Below are positions 1 to 8,531 of a stretch of 64,000 nt of DNA, one piece after another. A model generated the notes under the pieces. The model searched no databases and was not told the origin of the DNA. It saw only the letters and a list, made by a program, of their open reading frames with translations. Source of the DNA: Streptomyces sp. NBC_00287 (lineage in GTDB: Bacteria; Actinomycetota; Actinomycetes; Streptomycetales; Streptomycetaceae). The stretch covers positions 620,001 to 684,000 of the forward strand of contig NZ_CP108053.1 of NCBI RefSeq assembly GCF_036173105.1, in the 5' to 3' direction. The position numbers and the translations under genes are program-made. The first letter of the stretch is position 1, and each line of letters opens with the position of its first letter.

Positions 1-2705
1 GCGACGGGCACGTCGAGGTGGAGGTCCGGTGCACCAACTTCCGCGAGGAGCCCACCGTGGGCGGCCTGGTCGTCACCCTGCGGGACGTGACCGAGCAGCG
101 GCGGCTCCAGCAGGAACTCACCCAGCGCGCCTTCCACGACCCGCTGACCGGCCTGCCGAACCGGACGCTGCTGCTGGAGCGGATCGAGCGCGCCCTGCTG
201 CGCGGCCGCCGCGAGTCGGCGCTGACCTGTCTGCTCTTCATCGACCTGGACGACTTCAAGCAGGTCAACGACACTCTCGGGCACTCCACGGGCGACCAGC
301 TGCTGGTCGCCGTCGGCACCCGGCTCTCCCGCACCCTGCGCCGCAGCGACACCGCGGCCCGGCTCGGCGGCGACGAGTTCGCCGTACTGATGGAGGACGC
401 GCACGAGCCACTGGACGCCGAACTCCTCGCGGCGCAGGTGATCCAGGCGCTGTCGCGGCCGTTCCCGCTGGCCGGGGAATCGGTGACGGTTTCCGCCAGC
501 GTCGGTGTGGCCACCGCGCGGGACAGCACCGACGCGGAGGAGCTGCTGCGCCATGCCGACCTCGCGCTGTACTCGGCGAAGGCGGCCGGCAAGCGGCAGT
601 GGCGGCGGTTCCGGCAGCTGCTGCACACCCGCATGGTCGAGCGGCACGATCTGCAGAGCCGACTCGCCCACGCTGTCGCCGCCGAGGAGTTCACGCTGCG
701 CTATCAGCCCGTCGTGGACATCACCGTGGGACAGGTGGCCGGCTTCGAGGCGCTGGTGCGCTGGCCGGGGGCGCCCCGCCCGCCCGTCCTGCCGGAGCAG
801 TTCATCACCCTGGCCGAGGAGACCGGGCACATCGCCACGCTCGGGGCATGGGTGCTGGAGAACGCCGTCCACGATGCCGCGTCCCTCCAGAACCTGTCGC
901 CGCCGCACGACGGCCCACCGTTCATCAGCGTCAACGTCTCCGCCCGGCAGTTCCGCGACCACGGGTTCCTGGACCAGGTAGGCCGGGCGCTGCGCACGCC
1001 CGGTCTGGCGCCGGGATCGCTCCAGCTGGAGCTCACCGAGACGGTGCTCCTGCGGCGTGACAGCGAAATCCAGGCGGTACTGCACGCGCTCAAGGACCTG
1101 GGGGTGCGCATCGCGGTGGACGACTTCGGCACCGGGTTCTCCTCGCTGCGCTATCTGCGGGACTTCCCCATCGACGTACTGAAGATCGACAAGTCCTTCA
1201 TCGACGACATCACCAGCGATGCCCAGCAGGTCGCGCTGGTCGAGGGCATCGTCCGCCTGGCCGAGACCCTCGGCCTCCAGGTGATCGCCGAGGGCATCGA
1301 GGACCCGGCGCAGCGGGATCTGCTCGCTGGCATGGGATGCCGGCTCGGGCAGGGCTATCTCTTCGCCCGGCCGATGTCGATCGAACAGACCGAGCGGATC
1401 CTACGGCGGCGCGGCACCGGCAGTGCCACCGCCAAGGCCCACCCCGCTCCGCCCGTACGGCGCAGCCGCTGGGCCGACCTCGACCGGCTGCGCCGTACCA
1501 GCCCGATGAGCGACGCGGTCCTGGACGAGGTGCGCGGCCGCCACATCCGGTGCCGCGACCACTGGCTGATCGACTTCGCCTCGTGCAACTACCTCGGCTT
1601 CGACTGGGACCCGGAGATCGTCGCCCGCGTCGAACCCGCCGTACGGCACTGGGGCACCCATCCGAGCTGGTCCCGGCTGCTGGGCAGCCCGCGTCTCTAC
1701 CCCGAGATCGAGGAACGGCTCAAGGGACTGCTCGGCGCACCGGACACCCTGCTGCTGCCGACGCTCACCCTCATCCACGCCTCGGTCATCCCCGTCCTCG
1801 CCGAGCAGGGCCATGTCTTCGTCGAGGCCACCGCCCACCGCACGGTCTACGACGGCTGTCTGGTGGCCCGCGGTCAGGGCGCCACCCTTCGCCGCTTCCA
1901 CGCCGAACGGCCCGACGAACTCGAGGTGTTGCTGTCCTCGGCACCGGCGGGCGCGCCCCGGCTCGTGTGCCTGGACGGCGTCAACAGCATGACCGGCAAC
2001 ATCTGCGACCTGCCCACACTCGCCGCCGTGTGCCGCAAGCACGGGGCCACCCTGTACGTCGACGACGCGCACGGCTTCGGGGTGATCGGGGAACGCGGCC
2101 CGGGCGAGCCGTGTGAGTACGGTTCGCGCGGCAACAGCGTGGTGCGGCACACCGATGAGACGTACGACGGAATCGTGCTGGTCGCCGGGTTCTCCAAGGC
2201 GTACTCCTCGCTGCTGGCCTTCGTCGCACTGCCGACCGAGCTGAAGAACCGGCTGAAGACTGCCGCGGCGCCCTATCTGTACTCAGGTCCTTCCCCTACG
2301 GCGTCCCTGGCGACGGCGCTTGCCGGTCTGGACGTCAACGACCGCCGCGGCGACGCCGTGCGCGCCGATCTGCACCGCAAGACGGTCCGCGTCCTGGACC
2401 ATCTGGCCGCTCTGGACGTGCACTGCCTCAACCGCGACCGGCTGCCCATCCTGGAGGTCCCCCTGGCCAATCCGGACGACCTGGACGCGGTCGCGCGATT
2501 CCTGTGGGACGAGGGCATCTATGTGACGCTCGCCGCCTATCCGCTCGTCCCGCGCGACCGGGTGGGCTTCCGGGTCCAGATCACCGCGCTCAACTCCGAC
2601 GAGGACATCGGCCGGCTCAACGACACGCTGACCCGGCTGTCCGCGCGGTACCCACTGCGGCCGCGCGGAGAGCAGGCCGAGGCGCAGGGACCGGTGCGGC
2701 CATGA
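1..2705 (+). CDS. GGDEF-EAL protein fused to a PLP-dependent alpha-oxoamine synthase (5' end outside window)
   Basis: The frame is open to the window edge, and its first residues (ending LRDVTEQRR) are the tail of a PAS/PAC sensor domain, so the true start lies upstream; the GTG at 18 is probably not the start. Counting from codon 18: diguanylate cyclase domain with intact GGDEF at residues 117-121; EAL phosphodiesterase domain with EALVRW at 244 and later DDFGTG, KIDKSF and EGIED, so both c-di-GMP active sites look complete. From about residue 490 follows a full fold-type I PLP domain of the alpha-oxoamine synthase class (AONS/KBL/SPT), with FASCNYLG, VDDAHGFG and Schiff-base Lys727 in GFSKAYSS. 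The reading frame is continuous across the junction. Family members condense an acyl-CoA with an amino acid; the substrate here is unknown. The next gene overlaps by 4 bp, so the two are probably co-translated. Domain assignment is firm; function as a fused unit is inference. Confidence 0.92.
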   Translation, partial: DGHVEVEVRCTNFREEPTVGGLVVTLRDVTEQRRLQQELTQRAFHDPLTGLPNRTLLLERIERALLRGRRESALTCLLFIDLDDFKQVNDTLGHSTGDQLLVAVGTRLSRTLRRSDTAARLGGDEFAVLMEDAHEPLDAELLAAQVIQALSRPFPLAGESVTVSASVGVATARDSTDAEELLRHADLALYSAKAAGKRQWRRFRQLLHTRMVERHDLQSRLAHAVAAEEFTLRYQPVVDITVGQVAGFEALVRWPGAPRPPVLPEQFITLAEETGHIATLGAWVLENAVHDAASLQNLSPPHDGPPFISVNVSARQFRDHGFLDQVGRALRTPGLAPGSLQLELTETVLLRRDSEIQAVLHALKDLGVRIAVDDFGTGFSSLRYLRDFPIDVLKIDKSFIDDITSDAQQVALVEGIVRLAETLGLQVIAEGIEDPAQRDLLAGMGCRLGQGYLFARPMSIEQTERILRRRGTGSATAKAHPAPPVRRSRWADLDRLRRTSPMSDAVLDEVRGRHIRCRDHWLIDFASCNYLGFDWDPEIVARVEPAVRHWGTHPSWSRLLGSPRLYPEIEERLKGLLGAPDTLLLPTLTLIHASVIPVLAEQGHVFVEATAHRTVYDGCLVARGQGATLRRFHAERPDELEVLLSSAPAGAPRLVCLDGVNSMTGNICDLPTLAAVCRKHGATLYVDDAHGFGVIGERGPGEPCEYGSRGNSVVRHTDETYDGIVLVAGFSKAYSSLLAFVALPTELKNRLKTAAAPYLYSGPSPTASLATALAGLDVNDRRGDAVRADLHRKTVRVLDHLAALDVHCLNRDRLPILEVPLANPDDLDAVARFLWDEGIYVTLAAYPLVPRDRVGFRVQITALNSDEDIGRLNDTLTRLSARYPLRPRGEQAEAQGPVRP

Positions 2706-3430
2706 CGACGCACAACGACGACGTGGACTGGGACCGCTGGCCGGTCGCGGACTATCTCGCCGAGAACTACCGGGAGGTGCACCCCTCGGACGCGGCGGTC
2801 ATCGCCCACCACTCGGCGTTCTACCGGCGCCTCGCCCCCGGTTCCGTGGCCCGCTCGGTCGAGTTCGGTGCGGGCCCGAACCTGTATCCGCTGATGCTCG
2901 CCGCCGCCGTCAGCCGCCGCATCGACGCCGTCGAGGCAGGGGCCGGGAATGTGGCCTATCTGGAACGGCAGATCCTGTGCGGGCCGGAAGCGAGCTGGCT
3001 GCCGTTCCACGCCCTGTGCCGGCAGCTCAACCCCGCGGTGCCGGAGACCCCGGCGCGGGCGCTGGCCCAGGTGTACGTGGTGCACGCCGACGTCCGTGAC
3101 CTGCCGCCGGACAGCTACGGTCTGGCGTCCATGCACTTCGTCGCGGAGGGCGCCACCGAGGACTTCGCGGAGTTCACCGCCTTCTGCCGGGCCTTCGTAC
3201 GCTGTGTCGAGCCGGGCGGGTATCTGGTGGCGGCCTTCATGGAGAACATGCCGACGTACCGGATCGGCCCGGCCTCGCGCTGGCCCGGCTGTCCGATCGA
3301 CCCGGACCGGGTCACCGAGGTATTCACGCCCCTGACCCGGGAGCTCTCCGTCACCCACATCGACTCGGACCCGACCCTTCCGGACTACGGCGACTCGGGG
3401 ATGGTGCTGCTGTCGGGCGTCGCGCGCTGA
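2702..3430 (+). CDS. SAM-dependent methyltransferase, NNMT/PNMT/TEMT-like
   Basis: A 242-residue protein whose ATG overlaps the TGA of the preceding gene (ATGA at 2702-2705), indicating translational coupling. It has a Rossmann SAM-binding segment (SVEFGAGPNLYPLMLAA) and a conserved SMHFVAEGATED segment typical of actinobacterial NNMT/PNMT/TEMT-type small-molecule N-methyltransferases (the SCO2525-like group). No signal peptide, so cytoplasmic. Coupling to a PLP oxoamine synthase suggests it methylates the product of that enzyme, but this is inference from position only. The longer frame starting at 2504 lies within the upstream gene and is not used. Confidence 0.85.
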   Translation: MTTHNDDVDWDRWPVADYLAENYREVHPSDAAVIAHHSAFYRRLAPGSVARSVEFGAGPNLYPLMLAAAVSRRIDAVEAGAGNVAYLERQILCGPEASWLPFHALCRQLNPAVPETPARALAQVYVVHADVRDLPPDSYGLASMHFVAEGATEDFAEFTAFCRAFVRCVEPGGYLVAAFMENMPTYRIGPASRWPGCPIDPDRVTEVFTPLTRELSVTHIDSDPTLPDYGDSGMVLLSGVAR

Positions 3431-3438
3431 GAAGCGCC

Positions 3439-3475
3439 GGAGGCCCCACCGGTGGTGCGCCCGGCGGGGCCTTCC
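3439..3475. terminator. Hairpin between convergent genes, likely bidirectional terminator
   Basis: GGAGGCCCC at 3439-3447 pairs with GGGGCCTTCC at 3466-3475 (7-bp core stem plus flanking pairs, about 18-nt loop). It lies between the stop of the methyltransferase gene and the stop of the chaplin gene on the other strand, where a shared terminator is expected. There is no long T-tract, as is usual in this high-GC genus. Confidence 0.5.
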
Positions 3476-3485
3476 GTCCTTGGCG

Positions 3486-4133
3486 TCAGCGCGTCGCCCG
3501 GACGCGGAAGCGCCGGTAGAGGGCGGCGCCACCGAGGACGAGGGCGGCGCTGCCCGCCACCGCGGGGACGGTGTGGTCGGCTCCGGTGTGGGCGAGCGAG
3601 GCCACGGGGCGGTCCGGGACGTGTGGCACGGGCTTCGGTGCGGGCCGGGTCCGGGGCGGCTCGGGAGCCGGTTCCGCGGGGCGTTCGGGTCGTACGGGGC
3701 GGTCGCCGGAGGTGTTCTCGGAGTCGTTGCCGACGGCCGCGTTGCCGATGCCGACCACGTTCACGCTGTTGCCGCTGACGTTCACCGGGAGGTGCACCGG
3801 CAGCTGCACGCCATTGCCGGAGACCACACCCGGCGAATCCTTTCCGCCGCCCTCGGCGGACGCCCCGCCGGGTGCGCCGCGCTCATCGCCCGCGCTCTTG
3901 TTGGCGCAGGTGTTGCCCGCGGCCGGGTTGAGCACCCCCACCACGTTCACGGTGTTCCCGCACACGTTCACCGGGACGTGCACCGGGAGCTGGATGGTGT
4001 TGCCGGAGATCACCCCGGGCGAGCCGACCGCGGCGCCGTCGGCCCCGGAGTCGGCCTGCGCGGGCATCGTCACAGCCATCGCACCGGACGCGGCGGCGAC
4101 GGCGATCACACCGTTTCGGGTAACCCGTCTCAT
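3486..4133 (-). CDS. Long chaplin with two chaplin domains and a LAxTG-type sortase signal
   Basis: A 215-residue secreted protein: signal peptide (residues 1-27, MRRVTRNG...MPAQA), chaplin domain 1 (about 35-80, with SPGVISGN and VNVCGNTVNVVG), chaplin domain 2 (about 98-140, with SPGVVSGN and VNVSGNSVNVVG), a Pro/Arg-rich spacer, then LAHTG, a hydrophobic segment and a basic tail (YRRFRVRATR). This is the layout of the long chaplins (ChpA/B/C type) that sortase anchors to the wall to help coat aerial hyphae with a hydrophobic amyloid layer. Domain 1 keeps its two cysteines; domain 2 has Ser at both equivalent positions. AGGGA lies upstream of the ATG. Family is certain; which paralogue is not. 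Confidence 0.93.
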   Translation of the reverse strand: MRRVTRNGVIAVAAASGAMAVTMPAQADSGADGAAVGSPGVISGNTIQLPVHVPVNVCGNTVNVVGVLNPAAGNTCANKSAGDERGAPGGASAEGGGKDSPGVVSGNGVQLPVHLPVNVSGNSVNVVGIGNAAVGNDSENTSGDRPVRPERPAEPAPEPPRTRPAPKPVPHVPDRPVASLAHTGADHTVPAVAGSAALVLGGAALYRRFRVRATR

Positions 4134-4419
4134 AGGTTCCCTGCCTTCCAGACATGGACGCGGGCACTCGCCCGCACCGGATAAAACGCAGGCGAACCAT
4201 CCGAGTTATGGCTAATCGGCCTTTCACCCCATCGAGCGGCACGGTTATCGAACTAGCGGTAAAGCTGCCCTGAGCGGATACAGCGGGCGATGAGGGAAGC
4301 GCGGAGGGTAACCCGCCTCGCACTGTCCCGCTCGCCCGGAGGCGGGGCCCGCGGGGGCCGCTTATCGTGATCGAGGGCGCCGGATCCCGGTCCGCCGACG
4401 GGCGCCCCTGGAGGCATCG

Positions 4420-5994
4420 ATGCTGGGCAAGCTGTGGAAGCGGCCCGCCCTGCGGCGCTGCGCCGTCATCTCGGCCGCAGGGCTGGCCGTGCTGGCCGTG
4501 GGACTGCCGGCCGCGGACGACGACGAGCCCGATCTGACGCGGTTCTACCGTCAGAAGGTGTCGTGGGGAAAGTGCGAGGGCATGGACGCGCCCAAGGACC
4601 TCCAGTGCGGCAAGGTCACGGTCCCCCTCGACTACGCGGACCCGGCGGCCGGGACGCTCGAACTGGCGCTGGCCCGCTATCGGGCCACGGGTGAGTCCAG
4701 GGGCTCGGTACTGCTGAACTTCGGCGGCCCCGGTGGTGCGGGTGTCGATCAACTCGCCTACGGCGGCAAGGACTTCATGAGCCTGACCAACGGCTACGAC
4801 CTGGTCACCTTCGACCCGCGCGGCGTCGGCCGGTCCTCGCCCGTCAGCTGTGGCGACAGCTCCGAGGAGACGGCCGACTCCGCGGACGACAGCACCGAAC
4901 TCGACGCCGATCCGCAGGCGGTACTGGCGGAGATACGCGCCACGGCCGCCGCGTGCGCCAAGCACTCCGGGCCCGTGCTGCCCCACATAGGCACGGTCAA
5001 CGTCTCCCGGGACCTCGACGTGATGCGCCAGGCCGTCGGTGACAAGAAGCTCAACTACCTCGGTTTCTCCTACGGCACGCGCCTCGGCGCGGTGTATGCG
5101 ACACAGTTCCCCGACCAGGTCGGCCGCATGGTGCTCGACGGCGTGGACACCCTCACCGAACCGCTGACCGAGCAGGGCGTGGCGGGCGCCGCGGGGCAGC
5201 AGACCGCTCTGGACGACTTCATCGACTGGTGCACCAAGGACATCGGTTGTCCCTTCGGACAGGATCCACGCACCGCGCGCACGGAGGTCGTACGGCTCGT
5301 GGAGTCGATGGACGAGGATCCCGTGCCGACGGACTTCGGGGACGTGTTCACCGGGCAGGATCTGGTGGGCGCCATCGGACAGGCGCTGTACAGCGAGGAC
5401 TTGTGGCCTGAGCTGCAACGGGCCCTGACCTCCCTGGTCGAGGACGGCGACACCCGGGGCGTGATGGGCTTCGCCACCGGCGGCCTGGCCGCGCCCGGCC
5501 GGGACGAGGACGGCGACGGCGGTCTCGTCGACGCGGAGGACGTCCCCCTGGACAATCTCCCGGCGGCACTCATGGCGATCAACTGCGCGGACGATCCCGA
5601 CCGCCCCACCGCCGAGGACATCACCCGCAACCTCGACCGGCTGCGCGCCGAGTACGAGCGGGCGTCCCCGGTGTTCGGCCGCTACCGGCTCACCGAGGTC
5701 CTGATGTGCTACGGCCGCCCCAAGGGCACCGACTTCATCCGCGAGAAGGTCAAGGACGTGGACGCCCCGAAGATGCTCCTGGTCGGCACCCGCGGCGACC
5801 CGGCGACACCGTACCGCTGGACCGTGGAGACCGCACGCCGCCTCGGCCCCTCGGCCGTGGTCCTCGACAACCGCGACGAGGGCCACACCGGCTACGCCTC
5901 GTCCCGGTGCGTACACGGCAAGGTGGACGCATTCCTGCTGTACGGCTCCCTGCCGGCGAGCGGCAGTTCGTGCGGGTCGGCGGAGGACGAGTAA
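4420..5994 (+). CDS. Secreted alpha/beta-hydrolase, peptidase S33 (tripeptidyl aminopeptidase-like)
   Basis: A 524-residue protein with GGAGG just before the ATG and an N-terminal export signal (basic KLWKRPALRR, then a hydrophobic stretch to about residue 32). The fold has the oxyanion segment LNFGGPGG, the nucleophile elbow GFSYGT (Ser217), the acid Asp460 in GTRGDPATP and His489 in EGHTGY, giving a complete catalytic triad. The length and the TAP-like C-terminal part match the Streptomyces SlpD/SlpE/Tap family, which removes N-terminal peptides from extracellular proteins. No lipobox is evident. It is probably monocistronic, being flanked by opposite-strand genes. Confidence 0.88.
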   Translation: MLGKLWKRPALRRCAVISAAGLAVLAVGLPAADDDEPDLTRFYRQKVSWGKCEGMDAPKDLQCGKVTVPLDYADPAAGTLELALARYRATGESRGSVLLNFGGPGGAGVDQLAYGGKDFMSLTNGYDLVTFDPRGVGRSSPVSCGDSSEETADSADDSTELDADPQAVLAEIRATAAACAKHSGPVLPHIGTVNVSRDLDVMRQAVGDKKLNYLGFSYGTRLGAVYATQFPDQVGRMVLDGVDTLTEPLTEQGVAGAAGQQTALDDFIDWCTKDIGCPFGQDPRTARTEVVRLVESMDEDPVPTDFGDVFTGQDLVGAIGQALYSEDLWPELQRALTSLVEDGDTRGVMGFATGGLAAPGRDEDGDGGLVDAEDVPLDNLPAALMAINCADDPDRPTAEDITRNLDRLRAEYERASPVFGRYRLTEVLMCYGRPKGTDFIREKVKDVDAPKMLLVGTRGDPATPYRWTVETARRLGPSAVVLDNRDEGHTGYASSRCVHGKVDAFLLYGSLPASGSSCGSAEDE

Positions 5995-5998
5995 GGCG

Positions 5999-6889
5999 TC
6001 AGAACGCCGCCGCGTAACAGCGGACGACCACCGTCTGCTCCGGGCTCCAGACCTGATCGACCGTGTCCAACAGTCGCCAGCCGAGCCGCTCGTACAGGGC
6101 CGCGGCGGCGGTGTCGGAGGCCACGACGTCGAGTACCGGGTGCCGCCCGAGTTCCCGCGCCGCAGCGACCGCCCGCTGCAGCAGCAGCGCACCGATCCCG
6201 TTCCCGCGCGCGGCCGGAGCGACGAACAGCCGGTTCACCACGGCGGCCTTGTCGGCGCCCACACCCGAACGGGCGCTCCACAGCTCCGGCGCCGCGTCAC
6301 CTGGGCCGCTACGGGACAGACAGACATGCCCGACGACGCGCCCGTCCATGACCGCCACCCAGGCGGCGAGGAGCGAGGGCGGGGTCAGCCAAACGGCAGG
6401 ATCGGCGGGCCGGTTGACCGGGTACCCGTCCTGGTCGTGTACCTCGGCAAGCACCTGGGCACAGGCGTCGAGGTCCGCGTCCGTCCTGGGACGCACGCTG
6501 ATCCCGTAGGCGTCCTCCAGGGTCGGGATGCGCGGTGACAGCAGGGGTTCCGCGTGGTGCGTGACGGTGCCTCGGACGAGCCTGAGGACCCGCGCCTCGT
6601 TCTCGTGGCCCGGGGCCTCGTCGTCGAGGATGTGGAGGAGGCCGTAGGAGCCGGGGGCGAGCGTCGCCACGTGTTCGAACAAGGCGATGACGTCCGGCTC
6701 CGAGCGGTGGTTGGAGTGGCCTCCCAGGTGGATGAAGGCTTCGCCGTTCATCCAGCGGAGGTCGAGGAGGTAAGGGCTGGCCATCCGGTCGATGCACAGC
6801 CGTAGCTCGTCCACGATCTGGCCCAGGCGGGCGTCATCGTCGTCGGCTGCGGTCTCCCTGACAGTGATCCAACCGTGGTATTCGAACAC
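5999..6889 (-). CDS. Imm7-like immunity domain fused to a GNAT acetyltransferase
   Basis: A 296-residue protein starting at GTG (the ATG two bases upstream is out of frame), with AGGA at normal spacing. Residues 1 to about 140 (MFEYHGWITVRET, IHLGGHSNHR, GSYGLLHILDDE) match the pattern of the Imm7 immunity family found in polymorphic-toxin loci. From about residue 150 a GNAT domain follows (ISVRPRTDADLDACAQVLAEV; acetyl-CoA loop VAPAARGNGIGALLLQ; C-terminal ALYERLGWRLLD). No toxin gene is adjacent, but the neighbouring SMI1/KNR4 gene is also of an immunity-type fold. The Imm7 call rests on recalled family signature; the GNAT call is strong. Confidence 0.8.
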   Translation of the reverse strand: MFEYHGWITVRETAADDDDARLGQIVDELRLCIDRMASPYLLDLRWMNGEAFIHLGGHSNHRSEPDVIALFEHVATLAPGSYGLLHILDDEAPGHENEARVLRLVRGTVTHHAEPLLSPRIPTLEDAYGISVRPRTDADLDACAQVLAEVHDQDGYPVNRPADPAVWLTPPSLLAAWVAVMDGRVVGHVCLSRSGPGDAAPELWSARSGVGADKAAVVNRLFVAPAARGNGIGALLLQRAVAAARELGRHPVLDVVASDTAAAALYERLGWRLLDTVDQVWSPEQTVVVRCYAAAF

Positions 6890-6967
6890 ATCGGGATCCT
6901 AGCCAACCGCGTTGTCAGTGGCGGCTGCCATGATTCCCGAGAACGTCACAAACCGGGGAGCGGGATC

Positions 6968-7261
6968 ATGGTGGACCAGGCGGTACGGCCGATCGTCGAG
7001 GCGATGCTCTCGTACATGCCGGGCAGCTGGACGGAGGCGGTGATGCACGGCCGGGCCGGGCGGAGCGGCACGTCGGTGGCCGGTGGTTACAGTCCGCGCC
7101 GGAGCGACTGGCACTCCAGGGTGCCCGGCCGCCATGAGGAGCTCATGACCCTCGGGAAGATCCTGGGCCAGGAGCGCGGCTGGGATCCCGCCAGCCTGGA
7201 GATCCGGTGCCGGCCGTCTGGCGAGTACCGACTCGTCGCCTTCCACGACGCGGTCACCTGA
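6968..7261 (+). CDS. N-terminal part of an SMI1/KNR4-type protein, cut by an in-frame TGA
   Basis: The ATG at 6968 follows GGGGAGCGGGATC. The 97-residue product (IVEAMLSYMPGSWTEAV ... EIRCRPSGEYRLVAFHDAVT) resembles the N-terminal segment of Streptomyces immunity-like proteins and has no known catalytic motif. The TGA at 7259-7261 is the only stop in this frame up to the TAG at 8522-8524: reading through it gives VTGTGGGFQVVLDPGYR and runs directly into the SMI1/KNR4 gene. A single CGA-to-TGA change would explain the split. It may therefore be half of a broken gene or the first cistron of a genuinely split pair. Confidence 0.6.
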   Translation: MVDQAVRPIVEAMLSYMPGSWTEAVMHGRAGRSGTSVAGGYSPRRSDWHSRVPGRHEELMTLGKILGQERGWDPASLEIRCRPSGEYRLVAFHDAVT

Positions 7262-7288
7262 GTCACCGGGACGGGAGGCGGCTTCCAG

Positions 7289-8524
7289 GTGGTCCTCGAT
7301 CCCGGTTACCGGCTTTCACAGCCCGGGCTGCGGCAGGAGGCCGGCACCGCGGCCCCGGCGGGCGATCCCGAGCTGGCCGTAGCCCGTTTCCGCACGTATC
7401 TGGAGCGGCGCGCCGCGATCCTGGGACGCCCCCAGGAACTGGCCCCGCCCGCCACCGCCGCCGCGATCGACGCGGCCGAACGCCGGCTCGGCCACCGGCT
7501 GCCCGCCGACCTGCGGGCGCTCTACCTGATCGCGGACGGCGACAGCAGCCGCTGTCTGTTCCCGGGCAACGCCTGGCTGTCGCTGGACGGCATGGTCGCC
7601 GAGCACACGGAGTGGGGCGCGGACCAACGGCCCTGGTACGGCTGGGACTTGGAGTGGGAGTCCGTCGTCTTCGACACCACCCCGGCCGACACCGTCCGCC
7701 GATGCGGGGGCCACCCCGGCTGGCTGCGCTTCGGTACCGGCGAGGACGGCAATTTCCTGGCCGTCGACATGACCCCGGCCCGCGACGGCCACCCAGGCCA
7801 GGTCATCGAGACCGGCCGCGACTACGACGAGGCGCCCGCCTACGTCACCGACTCGGTCACCTCGCTCCTCGGCCGCTGTCTGGAGTTGCTGGAACAGGGC
7901 GCGTACGAAGTGCACGGCGACGACCTCTACTTGGAGAACCCGCGCTCCGAACCAGCCGAGACCCAGCAGATCATCGGCGTCGGCCTGCCCGACGAGATCC
8001 CACCGACCCTCCAGGCCCTGCACAGCAACAACACCCCCGGCATCGTCGACCTCACCCCGCTCAGCGCCGCCCCACACCTGCGCCGACTGCACCTCAACCG
8101 CTCCACCACCGCCGATCTGACGCCGGTGCGCGACCTGCCCGTGGAGTCCCTGCGCGTCACCCTCGACGACGGCGATCTGACCCCGCTCACGGGCCACCCC
8201 CACCTGGCCTCCCTCGATCTCACCACCACCGCCCCGGTCGACCTCGCGCCCCTGCGTACCGTCCCGCGCCTGCACGGCCTCGACCTCTCGGGGGCCGACA
8301 TAGCGGACCCGTCCGTCCTGGCCGACCTGGGCGGGCTCCGCTACCTCGCCCTCACCGGACGGCAGTGGAACGCCCTGCTGGACGGCGCCGGAGCGCCTCC
8401 CGGTCTCGTGGCCGCCCATCTGGCCGACGCGGACGCCACGTTCGACGAGGCCCTCGCCTGGGCGGCCCACCTCGGCCTCGACACCGAGGGCGCCCTGCGC
8501 ATCACGGGTTCCCTGAGCGCCTAG
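7289..8524 (+). CDS. SMI1/KNR4-domain protein with C-terminal leucine-rich repeats
   Basis: A 411-residue protein read from GTG at 7289, with GGGAGG about 10 nt upstream, in the same frame as the preceding short ORF. Residues about 45-190 form an SMI1/KNR4 domain (ATAAAIDAAERRLGHRLPADLRALYLIADGD ends the signature helix; later WLRFGTGEDGNFLAVDM). Residues about 245-365 carry short LRR-like repeats (IVDLTPLSAAPHLRRLHL, ADLTPVRDLPVESLRV, DLAPLRTVPRLHGLDL). SMI1/KNR4 proteins in bacteria are mostly immunity or scaffold proteins. It could be expressed alone by re-initiation, or be the downstream part of an interrupted longer gene. Confidence 0.78.
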   Translation: MVLDPGYRLSQPGLRQEAGTAAPAGDPELAVARFRTYLERRAAILGRPQELAPPATAAAIDAAERRLGHRLPADLRALYLIADGDSSRCLFPGNAWLSLDGMVAEHTEWGADQRPWYGWDLEWESVVFDTTPADTVRRCGGHPGWLRFGTGEDGNFLAVDMTPARDGHPGQVIETGRDYDEAPAYVTDSVTSLLGRCLELLEQGAYEVHGDDLYLENPRSEPAETQQIIGVGLPDEIPPTLQALHSNNTPGIVDLTPLSAAPHLRRLHLNRSTTADLTPVRDLPVESLRVTLDDGDLTPLTGHPHLASLDLTTTAPVDLAPLRTVPRLHGLDLSGADIADPSVLADLGGLRYLALTGRQWNALLDGAGAPPGLVAAHLADADATFDEALAWAAHLGLDTEGALRITGSLSA

Positions 8525-8531
8525 GAGGCGC

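Noticed and set aside
3883..6192. Minus-strand frame of 769 codons spanning chaplin, peptidase and GNAT regions
   Set aside because: It crosses three well-supported genes in other frames and has random composition.
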